A stretch of 59,130 nt of DNA, taken from Hofstenia miamia. Lineage: Eukaryota; Xenacoelomorpha; Acoela. The notes below the pieces were generated by a model. The model was not told the DNA's origin. It worked only from the letters and a program-made list of their open reading frames with translations, and did not search any database. The stretch spans positions 478,304-537,433 of the forward strand of contig SCFE01000094.1 in assembly GCA_004352715.1 (NCBI GenBank). The letters are read 5' to 3'. Below, piece after piece: positions 10,056 to 22,503 of the stretch. The stretch's first letter is position 1. Each line of letters opens with the position of its first letter. Position numbers and translations under genes: made by a program.

Positions 10056-12281
10056 TATTAAGCATATAATGTCAAACTAAATATTTCTTAATTTTGTATT
10101 TGGATATTAGAGAAAAACAAATTAAATGTAAGAATTTTTACAATGAACTGTATCTATGTATTTGAAAAATGAATTGTAGCCCTTTGCATGTAATAAATAG
10201 TTTCCAAAAAAACAAATTAAATTTTGTATAATAGCATCACATGTATAATTTTTCTGAAAACAAAATTGTAATTCTATTTTCCAAACACTTGTAATGCTTA
10301 AGTATAGTGAACACTTTTCTGCTTTGTATTTTGGATAATAGTGAAAAAACAATTGAATTGCATGGAATCTTTTATGGATGGGAAACTGGTGAAATGAATT
10401 AATTAAAATGATTGTAGATATTAATAATTAGAAATGTAGGGAATTTTCTTACAGCAAAATAGCCTTTACATGTAATTTATAGAAAAAATGAATTAAAAAA
10501 TGTTTGTGCTCAACTTAGTTTTGTAAAAATCATTTATTGTAATCCATTATATCACTTTGCCCAAATCCTAGCAATAAATAATAATAACTTTGTCAAAAAA
10601 TTAATTCGCTCAATTTAATTTTGGCAAAAGTATTTTGGTAATAGATGGCGTCCAAATGAATTCATTACCACATGGAAAATAGCAATAGGTGTTATGAGAA
10701 CTTCAGGGTGTCCCAATGAGATGGGGTCTAGCTCGTCATAACTACTATCTGCTGAACAATTCAAACACTTTGACCTGATTGATCAGGGGACCTGGTATTC
10801 ACTGACTGGTTGTCACTGCCATACAAACTGAATATGTTTCCATTTGATTGTACTTTATATATTTTATATTGCCTGCACTTTTAAAATATGTTCAATGATT
10901 TCCTGCTTAGTTGTCTAATTAATATTTGAAATTAGTTTGACCATTTGTTTGCACTAATAAGCAAATTTTAGCTATTTTTGGTCATCTGATATAAAAATAT
11001 GTAAACTTCACTAATTAACTATCCTGAACCTGAATTTGCCCTTACCTTTCCTGTATCATGTCGTAATTTTTTGATTGGCTTTTGATCCAAATCGTTACCT
11101 ACTGTGGAATTATTTGTTAAATAGCTGTGCTTTGTTAAATTGGAGAAGTTCATTCCACATTGATAACTCTTTCTAAATTATGGCTATGCTATCACAAGCA
11201 AAGTGTGCAGTTTCTGTTCCCTGTGACGGAATTCCATTTTAACAAGCTCAATATTATGATTTTGCCAACTGTTGATGATAACTATAACCAGCATCCCACT
11301 AAAACAAACATTCATTGCAGAAGTATGAATTTTATTGAGGAAGTACAGCTGAGATGACAGGTACCTTTGGAAAACGAACTGAACATATGCCTGAAAGACA
11401 TCATTTCAGACATGATTATCAAGTGATTGTCAAATGACAAAAATTTCTGCAACCACTGTATATTAAGTTTGATTTAATGAAAGGCTTTATGAATCATGAA
11501 ACACAATGGTGAAATTTTAAAATATTTTCTTGAAAAATTAGGCCTATTCTATGTAATGCAAAATTTATGCAAAATTTTTCATTGGCCCACAGATGAAAGC
11601 TCTTTTGAATGATAAAGAATATTTAGGTTGACTGACAGCAGAAGTACTGCTTAGACTGAATTCAAGAATGTTTTAAAAACTTTCTGAACAATGTGAAGTC
11701 CACTGAGTTGAACAGCAAATCAGACAGATGCTGAACGCCTATTAGAAAGTAGGTAGTAGAATCTACTTAAATATTTATTCCTTACATTTTCATTTAAACT
11801 TATTTCCGAAAATGTGGATACTTTATCTGAAAAACGTTAAAAACGCTTCCATCAATATCCCTCTATTATAGAAAGGCGGCATCAAGGCCATTTAAAGGAA
11901 ACATAGTCTACCAGGTGTGTAGAACATTTTCAATTCCTAAATAATTTATTAATCTCTTTGAAAAATATTAGTGAATATCAATTATATATATACTGGTTTT
12001 ATGTTCGTATTTGAATATTCTGACGTGATAAAAAATAACTAAGATAATTTTTGAAAGTAGCCTGTTCAAATTTTCCAAAAACACCCAAAGCTATCTCATG
12101 TTTAAAATTTGTTTTTACCAGTGCTATATATGCTTCTCCTATGTCGAAGAAACTAAACCATGTGGGTACAGGAATAACAGAGCATATCAATTGACACCTA
12201 AAATCAGAAATTTTCACTCACAATCATCAACCAAAAGAAGAAAATATTTTTATTAAACTAAGATCACAACATCATGGAATA
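10056..12281. other. AT-rich intergenic sequence, no gene seen
   Basis: Open frames are short and unremarkable. The part to about 10500 carries diverged copies of a motif also seen near 3.8 kb. I see nothing else I can support. Confidence 0.5.
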
Positions 12282-12321
12282 GGAGATGCCCGGGCCTTCT
12301 TTAAGAAGGCCCTGGAGATGC
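12282..12321. mobile_element. Palindrome flanked by 8-bp direct repeats, hAT-like remnant
   Basis: The direct repeat GGAGATGC occurs at 12282-12289 and 12314-12321. Between them is a 24-base block with a palindrome of two 10-base arms around one T (12292-12312, GGGCCTTCTT and its complement). On the minus strand it reads CAGGGCCTTCTT, like a hAT terminal repeat, and 8 bp is the hAT target duplication size. This could be two element ends with everything between them lost. Too short to prove. Confidence 0.35.
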
Positions 12322-12511
12322 GTTAATAATATATATAATTTTTTTTTGGTATTTGCCTTAAATTTTAACTACATATAAATACTAGCTCAGCATTTTATAA
12401 AAGATTCTCATTGCGTCAATACTATGTATGTCAAGAAACATTTAAATATTACATTTCTTCCTACAAATGAAGGCAGAGTTAATTAGTGTCAAATATTACA
12501 TACATTACATC

Positions 12512-12529
12512 CTGTCTCTTATACACATC
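12512..12529 (+). other. Tn5/Nextera mosaic-end sequence (probable adapter residue)
   Basis: CTGTCTCTTATACACATC is identical to 18 of the 19 bases of the Tn5 mosaic end used in transposase-based library kits; the final T is replaced by G. A chance match of this length in 59 kb is extremely unlikely. It probably marks an untrimmed adapter or mate-pair junction, so flanking sequence may not be contiguous in the genome. Confidence 0.85.
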
Positions 12530-12808
12530 GAATCATATTTAAAACTTGAATTCAATTATGTTCTTCAAAACTGAAATTCTCCAAATGAGTTTTCAGAAAA
12601 TTTGCCTGCTTACTATGTTTGGCTTACAAAATATAATATTTATATATAGGAGTCGTTAGTTATTTGGTACCTATTATTTTTATAATTAGCAAATCTGAAT
12701 ATGAATACATCAATAATCTGTACCAAAGAGTATAAAATTTTGTATTTGTACTTGGGTTATATCATTTTACTTACCATAAATTGAATAATCATGATTGCGG
12801 GACTTTAA

Positions 12809-14135
12809 CAATAGAATACCCAAACCGGTCTTTTTGACAGCAAACAAAATGTTTTTGTCTTGTAAGAATTTTCAGGTGAACTTTTTGATTTGGAATTTTC
12901 ATACAATTATTATATTATGATGCAAAAATATTTTTAGTGATCATTAAAAATTTTAATTGAATTTTAACTGTATTTTCACGTGAATGCCTTCAATACCCAT
13001 TCCGGTTATTTTGACTGGTAAGTGCTGTGATCATTCAAAACACTTAACAGACCAACTTTATTGTAGGAACTACAATTGAACTAACTCTTCTTGGTAATGT
13101 ACTGCGTTTCTCAGTATTGAATGTTCTTCAGTATTTTGCCAATCTTGATCCAGAGAAATCATAAAAGATGATGATTCCATGGATTCTGATGCCATTATAA
13201 TTGAAAATCTCATCAAAAATGATGATTTAGTTTTCTTAAAATTGTAGTTCAATATATGAACCCATATTAGACCCATCGGAAAATCTCATTGCTAAATTTG
13301 ACACTATTGTGGGAATAAAAACATGGAAATACAGTATGAAATAATGTAAAATCTGGTCAACATGATATCATTATGATCTCACCAGAAATTTAACTATCAA
13401 CAAACGAAAGTTATCAAATCTGATTATTGCATGAAGAATAATCTTTACTGATTTTATGGTAAGAAAAAATCAAAATAATACATTTGTTAAATCCGAACTT
13501 TCAAAACCAATGTCAGACTTATCAATATGGGAAATTGAAAAATTTATTGGCTTTGTCTATCTTAGAGCCATTCTTCAACTGACGCTTGCGCCAGTTCACA
13601 CCCTTGGAAAAAGCGAATTTGGTATCGTTCTCATAAAATATGCTATATCGAGAAATCAATTTTTGTGTAATAACCTTCCCTTGATTTGGTTTTACTTCAC
13701 CTAGGTCATCTCGGATACAATCTGTTAAATTCCATGTAGCCCGAGAGAAATTTCAAGATTTTACAATAAAATGCATAATATTGCGTATAAAACTTATGAA
13801 TTAAGAAATCGCTGTTATTGCATATAGTATATTTATTCTAAAATAGATATATTTTGTTTAAAACTATTGAGCTACAAAGATGTAAACCAATATATTGTCT
13901 AAATCAAATTCCTTATCTCGACTCACATGATTCAGATGAACGTAACTGTCGGATTTTGTAGCTCCCATGATTTTCAAAATTGGATAAATTTGGATTCTGA
14001 AAGGTATTTTGCAATAAGTATGTGTGAAGTAATCCTAAACTGAATTGCGTTTATATTTTTAATAAATTATTTTAGCACCGGTCATTTTGACCGGTGTTGG
14101 GTATTCTTGGTAAAAAAATTGCGGTAGTTCTAGTG
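12809..14135 (+). mobile_element. Degraded piggyBac-like DNA transposon
   Basis: TTAA lies at 12805-12808 and 14136-14139, the target site of piggyBac elements. The right end, read inward on the minus strand, is CACTAGAACTACCG, followed by AATACCCAACACCGGTC and a CCGGTC..GACCGG palindrome. The left end starts CAATAGAATACCC followed by AAACCGGTC. A second GAATGCC...ACCC.TTCCGGTTATTTTGAC block lies at about 12985-13018. The 1327-bp length is shorter than an autonomous element, but the interior still carries a transposase fragment. Confidence 0.75.
13456..13704 (+). pseudogene. piggyBac transposase fragment (DDE_Tnp_1_7)
   Basis: An 82-codon frame lies inside the TTAA-flanked element. WEIEKFIGFVYLRAILQL and, 20 residues on, ISRNQF match the early conserved block of piggyBac transposases (E-I-x-x-F-I-G followed by a M/I-S-R-N-R-F motif). 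The catalytic Asp residues, which come later, are not visible, and the frame ends at 13704. Known role: cut-and-paste transposition at TTAA. This copy is inactive. Confidence 0.65.
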
Positions 14136-14139
14136 TTAA

Positions 14140-15881
14140 ATAATTCATTTATATGTACTGTATGTTAGAATTATATATCTTTAATTTTGCTATAAACATC
14201 TTGAAATTTATATTTCGTTAATAACTGCAAGAACTTAATGATTTTCTCTTTATTCACTTGTTATAAGCAACTTGGTTAATATCTTGGTTCTCTTAATATT
14301 CTATTCGATTTCCACAAATATTTTAAAAACATTTCTATAACTTTCTATTAATTTCCAACTCCTTCCATAACTTTAGAGCTAGAATCCCATTCCCATGAAA
14401 TTTGCTGGTCCGATAGCCCCATTTGGTCGACAGCATAACTTCTATTTTGCTCAGAATTGGAAATATTATAAGTAACATTCTGAAATCCTTGGTTTAAAGA
14501 TTTTCATTTTTAGTCCCAATCCTAATAAATTCCATAGGACGGAGGGGTCGCGTACAACCCCTCTAGTAGTGCAGATACAGTGTTGGAACCGGAATTAGCA
14601 ACGAATGCTAGATGTCACAAACATGTCCATTCTTTAAAATATTTGAAATCATGGGCGACAATTTCAATATTTACGCATTGAAGCTAGAATTGGTTTAGAT
14701 TTTGCCAGTGTATTGATGCAATTATGTAACGAACATCTTGACATTAACCAAATTTTGTCTTTGTATTGGTTTTGCTTGTATGTTTTACAGGAATTTTGGC
14801 AATTTAATACATTTTGTGACTGTTTTTAAAATTTTTATTTATATTTAAATAAAATTAAGGTATTTTGAACATTCTCTTTTTGAAATTGCATTTCCATAAA
14901 TTTCCATTAATTTTCGATTCCATAAGATAATCTCCATTTCCATAATCTGGAAAAGGTATGTAATGGATATTTCCCTTTCCATAAGCAACCTTGAGGTTTT
15001 TAGTGCTACCAATGTTAGGAAATCCTCTGTTAGTATATGAACCAATATTGTAAACATGTTTAGCTTAAGAAAGCCTTTAAGATTTAAGAAACGGCTCTTC
15101 AATTCGTACATTCAACTAATTACTAACAGAAAAGTTTTAATTGCTATTTTCATAGCAATTTCAATAGTGTAGTAATAAAAAAACCTTATTGCAGAGAACT
15201 GATTTCCTGAATTTTTGCAAAATTTAACAAAATTTTAGCGTTACTAAGATATATCATAATTAGGGAACAGTTACTGAGGTGAAATATTTCGCAATTACTT
15301 TAATTGACATTGATGCGTTTGATGATAAATTGAACTGCTTTCAAGGGGTGAGTAATATGCCATATGTGATTAACAAGCATTTAAAATGAACTATTGGATG
15401 TCATTACAATTTAACTTATGAGGAAAACCAATTTTAATACAAAAATAATTTTCAGGGAGGCGAAATAGGTACTCAGTTGCCATAGACTTAAAATTGTCTG
15501 CTACGTTCTGGTTAGCTTTAGGTGAAAACATATATTTTTGTTTGACTTGGTGACATGTTTTCGTTTTCAAACCAAAGCTTCTTTGAACTTAGTCTAAGCA
15601 GCTGTGAACACTAGTTTGTATAAAAATATTATTTTCCTATTTTTTATTGCGCCGTCCCACATTTTTCATGGTAAGAGATTGATATCTGTTTAGAATGCAA
15701 CCAAGTTTCATAAATGATCAGGGGCCAATTTGGAGTTTTTTTTCTATTTTGTTATGTTCTACCATTATAAATTTTATTTCGCTGGTTTGCTTAGTGTTTG
15801 AATCGAACGTAAGAATATCAAATATCTTTGAAATGGGCAAGTGGGGTCAAATTTAAGAAGCCCTTTCCAAGCCTGGATGTG

Positions 15882-15888
<7 letters not shown>
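14140..15888. other. AT-rich intergenic sequence
   Basis: No gene seen. A short GC-rich hairpin lies near 14540-14565 (AGGGGT...ACCCCT) in otherwise AT-rich DNA. Confidence 0.45.

Positions 15889-15914
<26 letters not shown>
15889..15914. repeat. (TA)n microsatellite
   Basis: A run of about 13 TA dinucleotides. Confidence 0.9.
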
Positions 15915-15918
<4 letters not shown>

Positions 15919-18507
15919 TTTATTATTTATTTAGTTATTACTGAATTATTATATTCATTAATTTTTTATATTTGGTGCTTTGTATAGCTTTAATTTGCAA
16001 AGCATCATGATTTTGTGTGTATTTTGCAACATTACCCTTTCTATCTATAATCTGAAAAACATTTTTTTTTAAATTTGCAAATTTTGGGTAGGGATAATAT
16101 TTTGAAATTTTCTCCTGCAATAATGAGCCATTCAATAATTTAGAATGAATTTTTACATGCTATAAAACATTAAAGCAGTGCAATAATGCATGCATTATAA
16201 TTATCAATGAACTATGTCAACCAATATAGTACTATTTTTATCAAGAACTTTATGTTGATTTGGAATTAGCGAACGCCTGTTGATTTGATATGATATTCAA
16301 TTTCCATATCAACGGCAACCTTGCAGAAAACACGGCCTTAAAACTTTGGTTTTTTAATAATTTTTTTTGCATTTCTTGTATTTTTACCAATTTCTTTTGC
16401 GAGTTGAAACGGTAAATAACTCTTTTATTTGCACTTTTTTGATTTCTCATTTTATATTCTAATTTGTCATTAACGTGACATTATCGCTGCTGCTAAAACC
16501 TGAAGTAATTTCGTTTTCCATTCGTAAAAATGTAGAAATGCACTCGTGACATTTTATTCGGACAGTATGAAGTGTTTATTAATTGCTTGCTTTTTGTATT
16601 GTTAGCCTGTACTTCCACCTGAAGACATTTCATGTACATTGTTTATTATTTATTGAAATCGCTCTTTAATTGTCATTTAATTGCTCTATGCTTTGAAAAG
16701 GCTTATAAATTTTACGTTAATAGGAAATGCAATTGTTGCAGCATCCATTCCCACTCAATTTCAAAATAAATTTGAACAAATTATATAAAGAAGACATTTC
16801 CTGTTTCTGTGAGACATGAATAATTACAAAATCAATTTCAAAATATTGATATTATTTTTCAGCATTTTAATGAGGTAGAAATCGCAAAATGTCACAGATC
16901 AATAAATTTAATAAACTTTTATATATTTTTAAAGTATAATATAATTAAGGATGATAACAACCGAATCGCAATGCAAAACTTTACTAGCGTTGCAAGAAAA
17001 GTATAATTTCTGTCTTAAATGAATTGATATATGCGGTCTTTTCACAAAAACGATCATTAACATATATTACAATGCGGCAATAATGATGATGAATAACTCT
17101 AATTTGAGAATCTTTCTTGGATTTCAAAGCTTTTAGCACATTTAAGTGGCTATTAATGAGATATTTTCATACGGTTAATGCGTTGGTACTGAAGAGTGAA
17201 GCTATAAAAAAGCTTAGTTTCATAACTTTTTGAAGATATTAACAAAGCATGAATGTGAAAACCGTAATTTTTCTTGAAAATTAAATTTTTCTAAATAAGT
17301 ATGTACATTTTTAACACTAAGTACAATTGTGAGCCTTGTATGAAATTGTTTGAACGACATCCAAAATTTGAAATCATTAAAGAAAAGAGGATTCTGCCCT
17401 CTTTCATATTACTTTTATCAACGCCAGATCGAGAACCAGGCTCAGAAACGACTTTGGGCGAATATACAGGCCTCGACTTTGTGCAAAGCATCCCTGAACG
17501 CAACTTAGGTGGTATATGTAGAGAGCAAAACAGTTGATGTTATTTGTTATTGCATTTGGGATTAGGCGCCTTATTATCTGAATACTAGTTATGGGAAGAA
17601 TTTTTAAGTTTTACAAAAATCGGATTCCTCATTGAAAAAAAAACTTATCATATTTTCATTAGCTTAGGCACTGAAACAATTTTTATCAAAAGCTGGTCAC
17701 CATAACAGGGAGAACATTTACCCATGATGTGTTCCTATTCCATTAATTTCCTAATAGGTTTGGAGAAGAAATTGTTTAGTAATTTGGAGAAAACGTTTTG
17801 TATATTTAGAAACAGATACCCTGCTATTTCATCGGAAAATGGGATGGACTCAATAGTGACATTTCAAAAAATTATTAGTGATAATAGAAACCTTGCAATA
17901 AAAAAAGAGATTCTAAATATTTTAAACCAGACATTTAAAGAATTAGGTAACTTTAGCCTTCCAAATTTTTTCTATCAACACTTAGACAATAAATTTGTAA
18001 GTCTGCCTGAGAACAATGTCCTTGAAATTAACAAAACAGGCCTATAGCCAAGGAATTTGACTTTGGGCAAGATGGTTGTGGGGCACTGAGAGATTCGAGC
18101 AAAGCCATATTAGAAATTTATTGTGTTTTACTGCAATGAGAAATTACTATTCGTATACAGAAAAAAATTTTAAGGGGGGCCAAGGTAAAACAAAATGCGA
18201 ATTGCACAATTGGCTGTTATGAGAGCACAAAGTATTGCATTTTTAAATTTTAAAATTTATCACTGTGCACTGACTTTAAGGAATATATTATAGTAAAATC
18301 ACTCATCCAAAAGCGGGAATAAGAATACATTTAAAATTATAAAAAAATTTGAAAACTAAATACTCATATTTTTACTGAAATGTAATCTTAAAATTTATAG
18401 AAGGCATTCATAATGTAATATCTGAATGAAATACATTTTACATATACCAGATCATTGAAATTTACGTTTGTATTTTTTATTGTTCAGTTATAGGATTTTT
18501 TCTTATT
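15915..18507. other. AT-rich intergenic sequence with a possible short coding remnant
   Basis: A 107-codon frame at 17724-18047 (plus strand) is the only notable one. I do not recognise it and it has no clear context. Its first 70 bases resemble 27730-27795 (shared ATAATAGG.TTGGAGAA and GGGAAAACG/GGAGAAAACG strings), so it overlaps a dispersed repeat. The frame at 17301-17537 is not convincing. Confidence 0.4.
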
Positions 18508-18556
18508 TTAGAGGGGGAACAGCCCCCGCTTCCTTCTGTATCCGCATCTGCTATTC
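18508..18556 (-). mobile_element. Possible hAT-type element end
   Basis: On the minus strand this reads CAGATGCGGATACAGAAGG, then GGGGGCTGTTCCCCC, a GC-rich hairpin next to a CAG-starting end like many hAT-derived miniature elements. No partner end or 8-bp duplication was found. Confidence 0.3.
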
Positions 18557-19976
18557 AGTTACCAATTTCTTAACTATGATTAAGAAACATATTTAAAAAA
18601 TTATGTTAATGAGGAAGTGTCTATTTTGAAAGTATCCAAAAATTCTCAACTTGTTTTATTGACTGAAACGATTCATTGCGATGTGTCTGACATCACCAAT
18701 GAATCTGTCCTTCCACTGTGCACATGATGGGATTCTCTCATATTAGTTTTGGCGCATGTTTTCAATTTTAACGCAACATGGCTTCAATGCTTCAAGCCAT
18801 GAAACATTTAAACATCTTCAATTATATTTTAACAATAGGCCCAAAAGTTTTCGTGATTTTATTTCCATAAATTTACAGCAGAATTGGAATTGGGCTGGGC
18901 CGGATTTTCGACATAGCAATTTCTGCCCTGCCAAATGCTTTAATTGTTGTTTGATTTACAGAAAAAAATTCACTTGAAAACTTAAAACTTGCAAATGCTG
19001 AAAAGCATTCTCTTAAAGTTTAATCAGCTGGTGCAATACTTTTAACATCTAAATTTTGTCTGCTACAAGCAGAGTTTCTGAAAACTCCCACTTGCTTTGT
19101 GATGATGTAAGTTGATGTAAGTTGTAAACGATGATTACTTCAAAAAACAGTATTATTATTATAATGACCAATATTTTTTATCTTCTGGTATTCAGGCCAC
19201 CTGAGTATGCTTAGCGCCGGTCGCAAGCATACATTTAAAGATTAATACAAACATAATATCTATTACCTCTTATTTTAAGGTATATACTGCTTGGGTATAC
19301 AGGAAGGTATTGTTTTCCTTAAAACATTACATTAATTGATCTAGTAAAAGAAATTAACAGCGTTTTAAATAAATTCGTTTATAAACTTGTCAATTCTTTA
19401 GTGAAACTCCAGTGGTGTAGGTGTTATTTTGAACAGCAGAATATTCTAACATAATATTTGCAAACACGGAGCCTGAGACCAAGCTTACTTTTATTTAAAA
19501 TCAAGTTTTTCATTTGGATGTTAATAATAAAGAAGTATTCAGAAGTGCTTTTTTATTCCTAAAAGTTACTCCACACGGCTATAATAGTTTATGTATTAAG
19601 CTGCGAATAATGATAAAAAAATATACACTGAATGGTGCTATTAAATTCAGAATTATTCAATTGATCTATAAGAGTAATTATTGTTGTTAATAATGCCATT
19701 AGAATCTCATCGTTATAGTTGCGCTTTAAACTAGTAAAATGTTTTAAAACTTAACAGAAAAGTTTAAGCTTTTTGAAGAACGTGTAAAAATATCTATACA
19801 CATTAAAAAAACACCAATTTCATTTTCATATAGAAATGTTTGAATAAAAGAGTAGCAAAATATAAATGATCTTGTGGTTGTTTTTTCTTAATTTTTGTTT
19901 ACATGTAAAAGGCTAATTGCAATAATCGATTTCAGAAATATAATAATAAATGTTTTATTACATATTTTGAAATACA
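18557..19976. other. AT-rich intergenic sequence
   Basis: No gene seen. GGAATTGGGCTGGGCCGGAT near 18885 resembles the GC-rich patch at 21500-21600 in reverse complement. Confidence 0.45.
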
Positions 19977-20843
19977 TCAAAATATCTTATTAATAGATGA
20001 AAAACATCGACTGGGGAACACATTCTCAAATTTTCTATGCAGAGGTTTTTGTGCTTTTGGTGGATTTTTTCGAAGTCTTTCTAACGCATATGGCTGACGT
20101 TCTGGAATAATTCCAGAAAGAAGATTATTATCATTATTAATAATATCTTTATATAGAGAATTGTCACTAAATTTGATAACATTATGAATTGAAGTATATT
20201 TTGTAATCACTTTAATCCTAACCACTTTTCTTTGAAAACAATCAATTTTTTGTTTTNNNNNNNNNNNNNNNNNNNNNNNNNNNNNNNNNNNNNNNNNNNN
20301 NNNNNNNNNNNNNNNNNNNNNNNNNNNNNNNNNNNNNNNNNNNNNNNNNNNNNNNNNNNNNNNNNNNNNNNNNNNNNNNNNNNNNNNNNNNNNNNNNNNN
20401 NNNNNNNNNNNNNNNNNNNNNNNNNNNNNNNNNNNNNNNNNNNNNNNNNNNNNNNNNNNNNNNNNNNNNNNNNNNNNNNNNNNNNNNNNNNNNNNNNNNN
20501 NNNNNNNNNNNNNNNNNNNNNNNNNNNNNNNNNNNNNGACATGCTCATTAAAACATAGCTTTTCATCAAATGTGACTCCCAAAATACAACTGGAAAAAAC
20601 TCTGTTGAAAAACGTTGGACACACAGGACTTGCCTTCAATGGAATAATCAGTTGCTTTGTCTTATCAACATTAAGTCTGAAATTATGCTCATGGCACCAG
20701 TTCTGCACATATTCCATCAGTTCTGTTGTAGGATCAAAATCAGACCTAATACCTATAATAAGATTGTTATCGTCTGCAAACTTAACCATGATGGTGTTAG
20801 GTATTGATGATTGCAGATCATCATAAGTAACATTAAAAAATTG
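19977..20843 (-). pseudogene. Non-LTR retrotransposon (LINE) reverse transcriptase, C-terminal part, with gap
   Basis: The frame opens after a TGA at 20844-20846 and runs through a 281-base N run (20257-20537). The catalytic block is MVKFADDNNLIIGI (FADD box), followed by VQNWCHEHNFRLNVDKTK, the thumb-proximal W...N..LN..KTK pattern of CR1/jockey-type RTs, and a LGVTFDEKL block. After the gap, CFQRKVVRIK and FPSRCFSSIN fit the usual LINE C-terminus. The upstream palm and endonuclease are absent, so the copy is 5'-truncated as LINEs often are. Known role: target-primed reverse transcription. Confidence 0.8.
20257..20537. other. Assembly gap (281 N)
   Basis: Run of N inside the LINE relic. The flanking frames agree across it, so the estimated size may be about right. 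Confidence 0.95.
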
Positions 20844-21265
20844 TCAAGTAAAGGGTAAAATTGGCAGCTAAATTTTGCCATGCCCAGTTAATATTAAAAT
20901 ATCTGGAGATTAAAAATGTTTATAAGTCTATGTTAGATATAGTTATGCCAACAATCACTATTTATCTCACTTAACGTTACAATACTATCCATGGCTACAT
21001 TTTTGTATGAATCCAAAGACGTCTAAGCAAGAGATTAACCTATAAGCACTATAATCTATAATAAGATTTTTGACATTTTAGTATTCTGTGAGATGAAAGC
21101 ATTTAACAATTTTAAAAAGAAACCAACAAAAATTAAGAAATATCTAATCGATTTAAAGGTAATCTGTTGCACAAATTTGAAACAATAGAAAATTTTTGTC
21201 TTCATTGGTAACATTTGTGAAAATTCACACACAATACTATTTGTTTTTGGTAGCAAATGCAAACA

Positions 21266-21298
21266 TTTACAAGAGGGGTTGAACCCCAGACCCGACGC
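21266..21298 (-). mobile_element. Possible hAT-type element end
   Basis: On the minus strand: CAGGGGCGTCGGGTCTGGGG, then TTCAACCCC, a GC-rich CAGGGGCG start with hairpin capacity. No partner end found. Confidence 0.3.
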
Positions 21299-21499
21299 CC
21301 CTGTTTAACATATTTATTGTATCAAGGTTAACAATGCAATTTGAATTTCAACAGAATTGAATTAGCATTGTTGACATACTTTTAAGCGGATGCGCACATT
21401 AATCAACACATTAGGCAAATTATCCAATCAAGTTCATAGTGTAGTGCCTATGGGCCTCTATGAGGCAGAATAAACTATCGGTGACGTAGAAGAAAAATA

Positions 21500-21605
21500 A
21501 TTTGGGCAGAGCCGGGCTTGGGCCGAATAAATGGTATTTTGATTTGGGCCGGGCGGGGAGGTCTTGGGCTTGGCTTAAAAAATCGGCCCAATTCCAACTC
21601 TGACT
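21500..21605. repeat. GC-rich degenerate GGGCC/GGGCTT repeat patch
   Basis: Imperfect repetitions of GGGCCGGGC and GGGCTTGG sit in 70% AT surroundings. Its edge, read in reverse complement (GTTGGAATTGGGCCGATTTT), recurs near 18885. Probably part of a dispersed repeat. Confidence 0.45.
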
Positions 21606-21798
21606 TACAGGTAGGATTGCTCAACCCTATCCACGATTGCATAATTGATGAATTACCATTAATTAACTCTATTAAATTTCTTCCAATTTTTATTGCTAAA
21701 GTTGACTTCACATTTAATATAAATCATACAAATGTACACTAAATAAGACATTACAAAGTTCATAATGTAGAATAACCATCAGAAATTGACGTAGATAA

Positions 21799-22503
21799 TC
21801 AATAATTAATTGGGGAAAGGACATTTATTAATTGTTGTTGTTCTTCTTTTAATGAGTTTTGCTCACAATCATAGATTACCTTCTGAATTCGATATTTGGC
21901 CTCTGACCTCCACACTGGATTTATACACTTAAGAGAATGTGCTATGAATTCCCCAAATGTGTCTTCCGCATCTTTTAGTCTTTTCAGTTTGGTTATAAGT
22001 GCCTCTCTTAGTTCATCTCCTTTATTCTCTTTAGAGCTTTTTGGAATTGTTAAATGTGATCTTACTAAGCATGATGAAGCGTCAACACGTTCTTCATTAT
22101 TGCAATTATCTCTCTCTTCCTGAGTGGCATTAAAACAAATTTCAGAAAACTGTTCTAAATGCAAAGGTTCTTCTTCTTTTGAAATTAAATTTGCTGAGGA
22201 ATTTTGCTGTTCAACAGAATTAGTCAAGAAACTCATTTGCTCAGCAAACTTCCACTTACAAATCGATGAAGAACCCAACCCATTCTTTTTACTTTTTCTC
22301 ATATTTCTTAGAGCTCGAATATATGAATCACGTAAGTTTCTCCATCGCTCTTTTGCCTTGACTGAACCCCCAGCAAAACATAGATTTGATGCTATGGATT
22401 CCCAAGATTTTCTACTTTTCACCGCATCTTTATAGTCTGACCTTCTTACATTCCATAAATTTTCATGGATTCTGACAAGTTCAATAAGTTGCTCATCTGA
22501 CAT
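21799..22503 (-). CDS. MADF-BESS domain protein (Myb/SANT-like DNA-binding)
   Basis: An intact 234-aa frame starts at ATG 22501-22503. Residues about 5-95 form a MADF domain: LIELVRIHENLWNVRRSDYK, then W at the second aromatic position (KSWESIASNL), VKAKERWRNLRDSYIRALR, and a closing W-F. Residues about 185-220 (DTFGEFIAHSLKCIN, then AKYRIQKVIYD) fit a BESS motif. Family knowledge: MADF domains bind DNA much like Myb/SANT and BESS mediates protein contacts; such proteins are transcription regulators, or the DNA-binding partner encoded by PIF/Harbinger transposons. No nuclease partner is seen nearby, so a host or domesticated gene is favoured. TATATTTCAG lies just upstream, allowing a 5' UTR intron. 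Confidence 0.8.
   Translation of the reverse strand: MSDEQLIELVRIHENLWNVRRSDYKDAVKSRKSWESIASNLCFAGGSVKAKERWRNLRDSYIRALRNMRKSKKNGLGSSSICKWKFAEQMSFLTNSVEQQNSSANLISKEEEPLHLEQFSEICFNATQEERDNCNNEERVDASSCLVRSHLTIPKSSKENKGDELREALITKLKRLKDAEDTFGEFIAHSLKCINPVWRSEAKYRIQKVIYDCEQNSLKEEQQQLINVLSPINY

Noticed and set aside
15889-15914. TATA-rich promoter
   Set aside because: Simple TA microsatellite with no gene downstream.
17301-17537. 78-codon plus-strand frame
   Set aside because: The opposite strand is equally open and no domain or context supports it.
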